Source: Amoebophrya sp. A120
Lineage: Eukaryota; Sar; Dinophyceae; Syndiniales; Amoebophryaceae
Direction: 5' to 3'
Assembly: GCA_905178155.1 (NCBI GenBank)
Contig: CAJINV010000002.1
Span: forward strand, 7,098,743-7,162,742
Length of the DNA: 64,000 nucleotides
How positions within the stretch are numbered: position 1 is the first letter of the stretch; each line of letters begins with the position of its first letter. The notes beneath the pieces are model-generated. The model ran no database searches and had not been told where the DNA came from. It saw only the letters and a program-made list of their open reading frames with translations. The position numbers and the translations under genes were made by a program. Below are positions 1 to 11,210 of the stretch, one piece after another.

Positions 1-150
1 NNNNNNNNNNNNNNNNNNNNNNNNNNNNNNNNNNNNNNNNNNNNNNNNNNNNNNNNNNNNNNNNNNNNNNNNNNNNNNNNNNNNNNNNNNNNNNNNNNNN
101 NNNNNNNNNNNNNNNNNNNNNNNNNNNNNNNNNNNNNNNNNNNNNNNNNN
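1..150. other. Assembly gap (N run)
   Basis: All bases are N. The gap abuts a hexanucleotide microsatellite, which probably caused the break in assembly. Confidence 0.99.
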
Positions 151-345
151 CTTGCTCTTGCTCTTGCTCTTGCTCTTGCTCTTGCTCTTGCTCTTGCTCT
201 TGCTCTTGCTCTTGCTCTTGCTCTTGCTCTTGCTCTTGCTCTTGCCCTCGTGGCTTGCCTTGCCCTCGTGGCTTGCCTTGCTCTCTTGGCTTGCCTTGCT
301 CTTGGCTTGCAGCCATGCTTGAGCAAGGCAAGCGCTTCGCTTGCC
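151..345. repeat. CTTGCT microsatellite with degenerate flank
   Basis: Perfect head-to-tail CTTGCT hexamers run from the gap to about 244. They decay into CTTGCCCTCGTGG and CTTGGCTTGC variants up to about 345, where an inverted copy (GAGCAAGGCAAGCG) appears. No gene is visible here. Confidence 0.95.
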
Positions 346-579
346 TAGCGGATGCGAGCCATGAGCCGCGTCGCGGCGGCTCGGCGACTCGCGCGCGTGG
401 CAGCGTCGTGTAACCACGGTTACCCGACGGCACTGGGGCTTTTGTGTGTTGGCGGCTAGTCCGATTGCTACTGTGGATGAGAACCGGGCCGACAACAATG
501 TTCTCGGGCTTGTTCTCGCTGGGCTCATTTGCTTGCATTTTGCGGCAGTTTTCGATGCTGCGCTGTTGTGCTTGTGGTT

Positions 580-905
580 TCTGGCAAGAGAGCGCGAGCA
601 CTGTGTTCGCGCTCTGTTCGCGGAAGCCGCAAAAGCATGCGGATTAGCCGCCAAAAGCGGGCACGCGCGAACAGACGCGAGCACTGTGCTCGCGCTCTGT
701 TCGCGGAGGCCGTAGCATGCGGATTAGCCGTCAAAAACGGCGCGCGCGAACAGAGCGCGAACAGCTCTGTTCGCGGAGGCCGTAGCATGCGGATTAGCCG
801 CCAAAAGCGGGCACGCGAGAACAGAGCGCGAGCACTGTTTTCGCGCTCTGTTCGCGGAGGCCGTAGCGTGCGGATTAGCCTCAGCCGGCCGATGGCTCGC
901 AAATT
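580..905. repeat. Tandem repeat array, first block
   Basis: Units of roughly 65-80 bp share GGATTAGCCGCCAAAA, then a GC-rich segment, then a hairpin built on GAACAGAGCGCGAGCA and its complement, ending in TTCGCGGAGGCCGTAGC. About four units are present with small substitutions. Open frames across it on both strands are repeat translations (Arg/Ala-rich) rather than genes. The same unit returns at 1857-2500. Confidence 0.9.
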
Positions 906-1856
906 TGCCGCCTAAAAGGCTGCCGATTTTTTTCTAATATTGTGGGGCCCACATTGTTCCGGCTTGCGGCCCTTCTTTTTTCTTTTCGTCGCGGCCCCAC
1001 GAGTCTGGGGCCCCAAGGGTTCTGGAGGTAGTCCGGGCAAGGGATTTTTCGTCGGTAGTTTTTGCAGGTTTTGGAAATTGGGGCGCTGGGGATTTTTTTT
1101 AATTTTTTTGGCGAAGATTGCCCGCCCCAGCGTCTGCAGGGCCCGTGGCGCATCGGGGCCCGGGGTTTCCAAGGTTTGCGTCCCTGTGATTTTAGTTTTT
1201 GCCGCAGAGGGAAGCGGCGCGATTGTTTTCCATTTGTCTCGGGCCGCATATCAATGGCCCCGGCCCGCCCGGCCGAGGTTTATGAGGGGCGCAGAGGTGG
1301 GGTTGGGGGGGGCTAATTTGGGGTCTAATTTCGCGTCTAATTTGTTTCTAATTCAAGCATAGGGAATGCGAAAGGGTTTGCAATGAAAAAAATTAGCCGT
1401 GATTTAGCCAGGAATTTAGGCGCGAAGTTAGTCGCCTGCCTTAGCATCGATTTAGGCAAGGAATTAGTCGGGGCAAGAGGTGCCCCGCCCGGTCTGTTTC
1501 CGGCTAGGTGGTTGCTGTTGATCATTTCGCCGGGCGGTTTCCCGGTTTTTTGTGTGGGCGAATTGCCGCCCCCCCCTAATCTTGCACATCGCGCCTGGCC
1601 TCCCCTCGGGGTCGCCTCCCTTCTGGGCCATTTTCTCTCTGGATGGGAGGAGCCCGAGGGCGCTAGGTATTTGGCCGCGAAGTTCTTGGCCCCGTTCGTT
1701 TTTGGTGTCCCGCCCCCCATGATTTTTGCCCGGTGGTCTTCGGGTTGGGTGTTGTCTTTGGCGGCATTGCCGCCACTTTCTTTTTTTGTTTTCCTTCGCG
1801 ACATTAGAAAAAATATAGCAAGTTTTAAGCCTCGGAGAATGCCCGGGGCCGGCTGC
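906..1856. other. GC-rich non-coding stretch
   Basis: High-GC sequence with G/C homopolymer runs between the two repeat blocks. Around 1312-1470 short TTAG-containing words recur (TCTAATTTGG, GATTTAGCCAGG, AATTTAGGCG), resembling the TTTAGCAGG words at 25855-26040. Overlapping open frames on both strands show no recognisable domain and are attributed to composition. Confidence 0.6.
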
Positions 1857-2500
1857 CTGATTAGCCTTCAAAAAGGGCGCGCGCGAACAGAGCGCGAGCA
1901 CTGTGCTCGCGCTCTGTTCGCGGCACCGTAGCAGGCGGATTAGCCGTCAAAAAGGGCACGCGCGAACACGCGAACGCCGAGAACACCCAAATCCGCGGAC
2001 TTCGGTGATTCATCCGGTGTGGCCGACTCGGTCAAATCCGGCTTCGACCTCTTACGCGAGCCCGTACCATCGGGGGAAGGGTTGCGCTTGTGGTTTCTGG
2101 CAAGAGAGCGCGAGCACTGTGCTGGCGCTCTGTTCGCGGAGGCCGCAACATGCGGATTAGCCGCCAAAAGCGGGCACGCGAGAACAGAGCGCGAGCACTG
2201 TTTTCGCGCTCTGTTCGCGGAGGCCGTAGCGTGCGGATTAGCCGTAAAAAAGGGCGCGCGCGAACAGAGCGCGAGCAGCTCTGTTCGCGGAGGCCGTAGC
2301 ATGCGGATTAGCCGCCAAAAGCGAGCACGCGAGAACAGAGCGCGAGCACTGTTTTCGCGCTCTGTTCGCGGAGGCCGTAGCAGGCGGATTAGCCGCCAAA
2401 AAGGGTTCCCGCGAACAGAGCGCGAGCACTGTGTTCGCGCTCTGTTCGCGGCGCCGTAGCAGGCGGATTAGCCGCCAAAAAGGGCACGCGCGAACACGCG
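1857..2500. repeat. Tandem repeat array, second block
   Basis: Continuation of the unit seen at 580-905. The clearest hairpin is at 1882-1922: 19-nt arms (CGCGAACAGAGCGCGAGCA and its complement) around a CTG centre. Units alternate between full hairpin arms and a shortened GAACAGCTCTGTTC form. Confidence 0.9.
1945..2096. repeat. Duplicated ~150-bp segment, copy 1
   Basis: Near-identical to 2481-2634. Both copies read from GGCACGCGCGAACACGCGAA to GGTTTCTGGCAAGA with a few substitutions. It forms a higher-order unit with the hairpin repeats. Confidence 0.85.
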
Positions 2501-2634
2501 AACGCCGAGAACACCCAAATCCGCGGATTTCGGTGATTCATCCGGTGTGGCCGACTCGGTCAAATCCGGCATCGACCTCTTAAGCGAGCCCGTACCATCG
2601 GGGGAAGGGTTGTGCTTGTGGTTTCTGGCAAGAT
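2481..2634. repeat. Duplicated ~150-bp segment, copy 2
   Basis: Second copy of the segment at 1945-2096, closing the repeat region. Beyond it base composition drops to AT-rich. Confidence 0.85.
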
Positions 2635-2639
2635 TTTGA

Positions 2640-3840
2640 CGTTGCACAAAAACGACAGCCCGGGAACCCAGCATACCATCGGGGTTGCGTTCCCGCAACC
2701 ATCTGAAATGGCGCACATGAAATAGCTGAATCACGGTGCTACTGCGCCACTTGTTATACAAGTGGTTTTGCCCCAATCACGGCGCTAGTGCGTTTTTCTT
2801 TACCTCACCCCAGTCAACCTTCTCGTCGAAAAATGCCATTGATTCATCTTAAACTGTAGGGACGAGAACAACTACAAAGAGCAATTGTCTGGATATCGAT
2901 ACCTCCAGTGAAGTAAACCTAAACCTATCCGTATGTACAGTCTCGAAAAAGATTGAGGTGAACTTCAATAGTTCCCCTAGGTGGTATTGTTGATAGACAA
3001 ATATATTTGGACAATTGATTCAAAAATAACCTACAAAACACGGGAAATAAGTCTTACAACCGCTACACGAAGACATAAACGCGAAGACAAAAATAAAACT
3101 AATCCCAAGCAAGGCCGGCACAAATCCACTCACGGCATAATTGGACTCGAAGATAGTAGCTTCTGTGGTCTGCGGATGTGGTATAAAGATTGACCACGAC
3201 GACCCTTAGCTCCCTTCATTTATCCGATATTGACAGTAATATTCTAGAGCTTCCTAATCTATTGGATTCTTGGCCGAGTGTTCGAACGAAGACAGCCGCA
3301 GCCAGAAACATGAATACCAATACTATTTATTTTTCCATACAGACTTAAACCATACGCACAGAACGGCCTGCATTGTTCAGAGCCAGCAGGTAGGTCTGTC
3401 GTGGTAAAAAAATAGATTATATGTGTATCTTCTATAGAGTCATTCGCTACGGCTACAACTTTTGGTGTTACTTTACGACGTACCGGTAATCGTCTCTCCC
3501 CGGCTTCCCTTTGCTCTAGCTTTTACGCTGGTCTTTGCCTGCGGATAGAGTAAGTCACGTGAAGTCCTAGGTGGAGGAGTAGAATCCACTCTGAGGTACA
3601 GTTACCTAATACTAGCGAAATAGTTTTCAAACGTTTTATACGGAAACAAGTACAAGACAAAGAATCTCAATAAAGTTGACTATGCTATTCACGGCTATCT
3701 ATCTTCAACTCAGTCGAGTAAGCCACTCCCACTTTGTGGACTACATCATTTACATCTTGTTACTTCTACGGTCGCCCTATTCAGAATTATCTTTATCACA
3801 ACACAAGTACGCTCACTAAATAAAAAGTACTTCCGCCAAG
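2640..3840. other. Intergenic, AT-rich
   Basis: No open frame with protein-like character and no RNA gene was recognised. It should hold the 5' flank of the gene starting at 3841, but no defined promoter motif can be assigned. Confidence 0.6.
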
Positions 3841-6800
3841 ATGGTATTTCATCATCCACTCTTGAGCAACGCCGCGCGGATGTTGTCGTATCTGCGGGCT
3901 CCCGGTAATCTCCTTGGCCAGCAGAGCCCCCAACAAACCGCGGTCAGTGTTTTCCACCCGTCCCCGACGCCGTCGCCGACCAGCGGGCTGTCGCCGCAAC
4001 CGGATCCGGGTCCGCCCGCGGGAGAGCGCATCATGGACGACATTGAGGACCAGATGAACGTCGGCTCCGAGGACTCTGGTAGAAGCACAAAGGAGGAGGA
4101 GGAACAGTCTCCGCAGGTTGTGGGAATCGTTGCGCCACCTCCAATTTTGGCGCAGCGCCAGCGCCAGCGGCCAGAGCAGGAGGACCAACATCCGCACAGC
4201 TTCAGTAGTGTGGTTGCCACGTCTAGTAGTAGTACAGTCCCCATCTACCGCCGGCCCGAGGTCGCCTTGTCTGCCGAAGAAGTCCCAGCAGGTGGTGGAG
4301 GAGGTCTTGCTACAAGTACAACAGGTCGCCACAACCGCAAGCCTGGATTGTATTGCTTTTGCGGAAAGTGCGGTCTCGATGTCGGAGGTGTAGAAGGTCG
4401 TGCTGCGCCACCTTCTCGCCCCGGCCTGGATGAAGAACGGGAAAGACATGATTACGATTCTCGGGAGCAGGTTGAGGATCATCACCAGCGGCGCACGAAT
4501 GACGTCATGCAGCTCGGAGCGGATGTGAGTGATACGTTGCAGCAGGCAAATGCGCAACTAGAGAGGTGGCAGAGAGGCACGGCTGGCGGGGTGACCACGT
4601 CGGGGGCTTGGTGGGTCGACGACGGAGCGGGACCTAGTGGGTCAGGGCGTCAATCACCAGGAATGACTGGCGCAAGAGCGATCTTGTCTGCAGCTTCAGG
4701 GCACGAGCAGAATGCGAATGCTCATTTTGACCCGGTGAGTCTGAGGCAACAAGTCCATGGAAATAAATCCAACACCACGCCGGAGAAGCTCCTGCTAAGC
4801 ACACAGCAACAGAAGCAAACGCCTCTTCATCTCGATCGCGGCGAAATGTCCTCGCAGGAAAGATTTCATCAGATTGAAGGTGATGAAAGCGGGCCGAAAA
4901 AAAAGTTGAGCGCTGTTACGAAAAAGACCGAAAGCAGTCCTGCCACCAAACGACTCGAAGCGCAGCTGCATGACGATCCACAACGGCAGCTGCGTACCGT
5001 GACGGGTGACAGCACGTCAGAGCCCGTATCTCCCAAATCACCGTCAAAATTTTATTCCTGTGAGGAGCCGATCCACCCCGACGGCGGGGACATCTACTCC
5101 GGCACCGATACCGAGTGGGTGTACTCGCCAGAGTACCCACCATCGCGGGAGTTAAGTTGTTCTACTGTAGCCTCCGCCGAGGAGACCGTGATCGGGGACT
5201 TTCGTCTTTTTTTAGAAAAGTCCGTCGATTCAATCATCGCGAAGCAGGAAGAATTGAAGAGCCTCGCAAAGCAAAAATCTGGCACCTCATCCGAAATGGT
5301 GCTCGACGTGGCTGGGGCCGGATCAAAAGCCACGGCGGGGTGGGGAAATTACAGAGCCAGCGTCCTTGGTGCCGTGCGACGTAGTCCGGAGGGTCTTCTA
5401 CAGGAAGAAGATGAACAAGGACGAGGCATCAATCGAGGTTCTCCGGCAGAAGCAACAGCAGCTGGGGTCGTAACTCCACCACGTAACAACACGCTGTTGG
5501 TGCGAGGTAGCAAGCAGCGTCCGATTACTAGAAATGCTACTCTATCGAACAACAATAAAAACGCCACTGCAGCACTGCATCGAGGAGACCACGACCCGAA
5601 AGCTTCTTCATCAAAAGAGCACGGCCAATCTGCTCCGCTCTTGGGCCATTCCAAACTAGGATCCCGCTTTGCTGACGCGTGCGTGAAGGAGCGTCCCACC
5701 TCGGCTGTCGCAGCTGACTGCGTAGGGTCGCAACGCGGCTCGGTTGTTGGTCGACAACGAGTTGTTGGCTGCAGTATCAATTCTACACCTGCGGAAAGCG
5801 CTTCCACTGCCAGAGCACCAGCGCCACATTCACATACTGAAGCACAAGCATCACATCTTCGAGGCGGCCTCGGCCAGCAGCTGGAGCATCGCGGATGGAT
5901 GCAACAGACCCGTAATGGAACAGCAACAGCTGGTCGTCGAAGGGACATCGACGCTCTAGCTGTGCCGTGCAGCAACGGGGTCGACATCAACGCTCTTTTG
6001 CAGTTAGAGGAGGACTATGCCTTGCAAAAGGAAAAGGGTCGCACTACTACGTGCAAAATAAATACAAATTCGCCAGCGTCACAAGTTTTTCCTGAACGTG
6101 AACTGCAATTAGACACGCAGAGTCATGATCTTCTAGTAACGAACCCTACGAACAAAGCAGAAGCACATTCGTCATGCAGGATTGGTAGTGCGTTTGGTTT
6201 CTTTACGTATATATAAGTGCGATACTTTTCCACGCGATAAGGAGTGTGATCGCGTCTTGGCAGATGTTGAGGTAGTTTCAAAAGAACAAGACCAGCAGGA
6301 CAAAGCAAGCCCCGAGGGCAGGAACAAGCCTCCTCCTTTTCTTCGCACCGAACAGGGCCCGCAACTGCTGCACGAAGATGAAGACGAAGTAGTAGACCGT
6401 AATGAAGATTGTAGAAACCATACTGCTGACGGGGATTCCGATCATGAAGCAGAGGTGACAGCGCGCCTTCGCGCCCTGGCGATTCGCACTTCGAGGAACA
6501 ACAGCCACCAGTCTCCCATGTTGCGTAGTACGCAGCGAGATGGTATTTCGGGGCAGCTACACCGACTGCAGCAGGAGCAGCACCAATGCGAGCCGCAGAG
6601 AAGTAAATCCTCGAGCGATGTTCGTCATCATGATGTTCTTGATGCTGTTCTTGACCACAGGAAGAACTGTACTAAGAACAAGAAGCGGCTCTCCAATGCC
6701 TCCGGGTGTAGTAACAGGTCCGTCGCTACGTCCTCTATCTTGGATGTCCGGCCAACCGAGTCCACGCGCCCACCAACGTCGCCTCAGAGAAAAGCCGAGG

Positions 6801-8038
6801 TGGCGCAGCGGTTTTCTGGCGCTAATAGCGGCTCTGTTTTTAGTGTCGGGCGTGACGAAACATCTTTCTCTTCGGTCCGAACGACGAAGAGCAAGAACGA
6901 GGCCAGGCACCACCGAGGACCGGTGGAGCAGCAACGACAGAGCTTCGAAGGAGGCAGCGCTCGATCCTTTCCGGATGATGAAGATTGGACGTGGGACAGG
7001 TATTTGGACGCAGATAATGCCAGCGACACCCCGCGCAGCGGCCACGACTCGAACTCGTCTTTCGCGGACGAAGATGATAGCAGCGACGACAGCTATGTGC
7101 AAGAGGCTTTGCCTTGGTACGAAGATCGAACCCCGGACGCGCCAGAACCGGGGGTACGGCAGAAACAGAAGCGCAAGTTGTTCGACGCGAACCAGCGAAA
7201 TACTGCGAAGAAGAACAGTCCTGGTTTCAGGAGGCGCACGACCGCGGAGCGGGAGACGACCACGACAGGCGAAGTAGATGAAAAGGAGCGGCAAAGTCAA
7301 ATAAGTCGGGAAGTAGCCGAAACTGCTAGTAGAACGAGAAGTGCTAGTAAACACCAGTCAGCACGTGTTGACCACAGGCAAACGACTGCGAATAAAGTGA
7401 TAAAAAAGATGAACACGACGACGACGCCCGGAACGGCCGCGCAGACAGCAGCCCATCTTGACGTGTCCGGATTCCTTGCAAGTTGCGACCCTGCAGGGGA
7501 ACGGAATCGTGGTCCCGGCTGCAGCGACACGACGACAAAAATAAATCGAGTACAACACCTGAACGAAAATAGCAAAACAAAACGCGCTCCTGGAGGTGCT
7601 GCAGCTCCTGCCGCGACTCGGAAAGAGGTTGGACCACACGAACCGGGCCAGCGGGGCGAAGGTACTCGACTGCAGCTGCCTGACGGAGGTTTTTTTGTCG
7701 AACACGAACAGCACCTTTCGCCGGAAGATGATGAGGACGATCATGACGCAGACGAAGACGACCCTTACTTACACGACCGAGCAGGAAGAAAGAAGCACGC
7801 GCATAATCAACGCTCCGACGACGACGAGGACGGAGGTACGTCGTCCTCCATTCTGGCGGTTCATGACACAAATTCCGACTTTTTCCGGGGTGACGAGAGT
7901 GATCCGGACGGCTTGCCGTGGTACGAAGACCGGGCGGGACAAGCTCTGGAGCCTCCCATGCAACTCCTCGATTATCGCACTCACTTCTTGACGAGAAACG
8001 CTGCTGCTGGTGCGGTGCGCGCACACAATATCCCCTGA
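3841..8038 (+). CDS. Large low-complexity protein, two exons, unknown function
   Basis: I do not recognise this protein. Two long + frames (ATG 3841 to a stop at 6216, and a second frame to the stop at 8038) join cleanly if a GT-AG intron at 6185-6263 is removed (donor GTAGTG, acceptor TTGGCAG, 79 nt). This gives about 1372 residues. The product is hydrophilic and rich in Ser, Gln, Arg, Asp and Thr, with no membrane segment or signal peptide. The only internal repeat noticed is LPWYEDR, encoded at 7109-7129 and 7913-7933, each after an acidic Asp/Ser-rich tract; these may be short linear motifs. Two separate genes are a less likely alternative, because the second frame lacks its own credible start region. 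Existence of coding sequence is fairly secure; the intron is inferred. Confidence 0.7.
6185..6263 (+). other. Inferred GT-AG intron
   Basis: Removing these 79 nt restores one frame across two open frames offset by one base, with the split codon GAT at the junction. Other GT/AG pairs tested nearby gave the wrong phase or kept a stop. Confidence 0.6.
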
Positions 8039-11000
8039 GCTTTTCGCTCCAATATACGCAATAGAATCACCGAGACCCTCTTCGCTGCATCCAAAGTTGT
8101 AATTTGTATAAAGATTTGCTGTTCATCGAATCGAAAAAGGTAGCAGTTGTGCTAAAACTAAAAAGCTGCTATAATAGATAGCGAAATTCATCTACGTGTG
8201 CGTGATGTTGTTCTTGATGGTATAAAGCATTCACCATGACCACGACGAGCTCGAGTCGCAGCAAAAAATGAAGCCTTCACCGGTCGCATCACGTTGTCGT
8301 TGGTAGTGGTGATTTTTTCGCACCATAAATTGGAAAAACAATTGGTTGGAGGAGGCAGCTTCCGGGAACAAGGTACGTCCACTACGAACAGAAAACAACA
8401 CCAGATTTCCGCCCAAAAACGAACGTGATTTTTTTGACTTTCCTGACTCAGCCGCCCACGGAGCGTGATAGATGTACTTTCTTCTGAGAATTTTTTTCTT
8501 GGTAGCTCTATTTATACAATCACAGGAAGTGCTTATTGTCGGGAGAAGGCATAGGGAAGGGGAAGGAAAGCGTAGAGATCATATGTCAATCAATCTATAA
8601 TTCTTTTTCGTAAGCTGTCAACATCTTTTTCGCTTCCCGCCCTCTTCTCCGTCTTACTTCCCGCGTGACACGAAAGCTATGGAGCCGATTTGCTAGGCGG
8701 AAAAAAACATTTTGCGCGCGAAGCCAATAGCTATTTACTTTTCATTTATTTTTGCGGAAACGGAATCGGAATAAAAATAAATATAAGAAGTGCGATGAAG
8801 CTGTAGAAAAAGATCTGCCGCTTAAAGAAGCTCACGGTAGGGCAGTACATCAGAGATGAACGATGTAGATTGAACCGCTGCGAAAGCTCTCAACGTCTTC
8901 ACAGCAGCACAACCAGAAAAACCAAAAAAGCAAAAAGCAAATCCTTCTTTCCTTCGAATGCAGATGCAATTTCTTCTATTTGCGGTGTTGTTCGGGTTCA
9001 AAGCAATCATCTTCCAATGATTCGCTGAGATCCTAACACTGTCGTAAATATAGAAAATGGATGCAGTCCGTCAAAGGGGACACCACCAACATCATCATAA
9101 AATGGATGACTCGCGGTTGGTGGGCTTCGATCCTGCAATGGGAATGGTCATTCGCTCAGGAGCCAAATAAAAGTTTATGTTTATTTATTACAAGAACGCA
9201 GAGGGGGTTTTACATCACGCACATAAGTGCAGCCCCAGCGTAACTGAAGGTAGTCTAGATCAGGGCGAGCGGCGTTCTACAGATTTCATTTCCAAACTCT
9301 GGGCTTTTTTTCAGGAAGATGCGGATTGCTACCATTGGGTCTTGTTTTTCAAACGTAGGCCATTGTTCTTTATTTATTTCACTGTTCGCGCGACGTTGCA
9401 GTAGCCCTAGCCTTACCGTTTACGAGAAGTGCGCCGGAAAGCCTGATCGCACAGGCAACGCGGCAGCGCATTACTTTTGCCACAATGACAATGTACGTAG
9501 AAAAACGAGCTAGATCCTGCTTGATCTCAGGGCTGATGATATTATAAAAATTTGGAAGATCGCTAGCAAACCCTTAGTCAAGAACAGGAGGTTTTTGGCT
9601 CACTCTGAATCAATGATTCGCACGTTGCACCAAGACGGCAACTGGCATAGAAAACAAACAACTGATATCAGAAAAGGAATTACCACCAAGGAGGACGCAA
9701 TGTTCATGCTTCTGTTGGAAGCATGTGCATGCAGATGCACGTAAATGACGAGCGTTTAGGTCCAGATCGTTTTTAGTTCTTCTCACGGATAATAAACCCA
9801 TTTCGCTTCGACAACGAGGCTTCATAATGTACCACGCTCGTCATTTTCTTTTTTTTATTTCTTCTTTAATTGTTCTTGCTATGAGTATGAATATGCTTTT
9901 TCTTTTGGAAAGTGGTCATGGGTGAGGGTGAGGCCCCATCATGTAGATGACGCCATCAATCAGGCTTGCTCGATGAGTACGTATTTATGGAAACAGATAA
10001 GTTGCAGTTGGAGAATTAGTTGAGAACCCCTTTGGCTCTAATACGTACAGGGGACGTTCACGTTGGTGAAATGACATGAAATCGATATTGTCGGTTTCAT
10101 GAAGTTTGCAAGTGACAACGATAACGAATTCTCCTCATCGACGACTTTTTTCGTTTTGCCTTTTCTTTTGCCTGGCTCGCCTTGGCAGCTACTGGTACTG
10201 CCAAAGAAGTGAAGAAGTAGAAGTTGTAGCAGCTTGCGGTAAGTTGTCTTTTCTTTTATTTTGGAGTAGGCGGCCTGTCTAGTGCTTACTCCTCTTTAGT
10301 TTGTTGTTTTTGTTGCTTGTTTTTGAAGATCTCACATCCAATCACTCAGTTACAATTGTAGTGGAGCTACACAAACACTGCTTGTAGAACGATACGACTG
10401 AGAATACAAAAAAAAACGCAAGTGCAAGTGGTATCAAAAATTATATTTGTTAATAGCATTTAGAGTCTTTCCGTTCTCTTATTCTGAGTCGGGTGCTATT
10501 AACTTTATACAAAAATCGTGCGAGGGAACCCCTGTCTGCTTCCTGCAGTCTTGCGCAAAGCAAAAAAGGGGTCGCCAGTTGTGCATGCTTTTGCGTGTCG
10601 CAAAGAATACCGAAGGACAGTTCGCAAAACCAAGTTGTATAATCGTGATGCGCGGCTACTGCCACTGCATGAAGCGGGATCGGAGATCTTTTCGAATACA
10701 GCTTCCTGTTCGTCAGCTTGGAGCATGAGGATATCGATTTTGTGTCTTTTTATCTGTCTTTTTATCATCGAGAAGCTGGAGTAGCAGTTGATGCAGCTTG
10801 TGCTTGCCGCACTTTGATCAATGATCTGAAAAAAAAGTGCACGGGAGGGCGAGTGTCGACGGAGTCGTGCAAAGATAAAGAAAGGAGCGAAGAGGGGGAA
10901 AGGGAAACGAAAAGAACTATCACGATATTAGAGTAACGACAAGTATTCGGCTTAGGTGAAGAAGATGAAGAAGAATTTTCGAAGTATTGTTGTCACTTGT

Positions 11001-11210
11001 GAGAAAAATATTGGGCTTTATCTTAGACGAAGAAAGAACACAAAGCACCTCTCTGTGGAAGGCCACGCACTGATCCTACGATGTTGACAAGGATAGTATT
11101 GACTGAACGGTCCGCGTCCTGAATGTCTGAGCCACGTGTAGTCAGTATTCGCACATAAGAACCTCCCTCACGTCACAAGTAAACCTATCATAACCATAAG
11201 GAAGTACGAG
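8039..11210. other. Intergenic, ~3.2 kb, AT-rich
   Basis: Short open frames on both strands (for example 10447-10728) lack recognisable domains and conserved composition. No tRNA, rRNA or inverted-repeat element was recognised. Confidence 0.55.

Noticed and set aside
151-244. CTTGCT array as a telomere
   Set aside because: It does not resemble known telomere repeats and continues into degenerate versions; treated as a microsatellite.
580-2500. Regular repeats as a CRISPR array
   Set aside because: There are no unique spacers, units are directly adjacent and degenerate, and the setting is eukaryotic.
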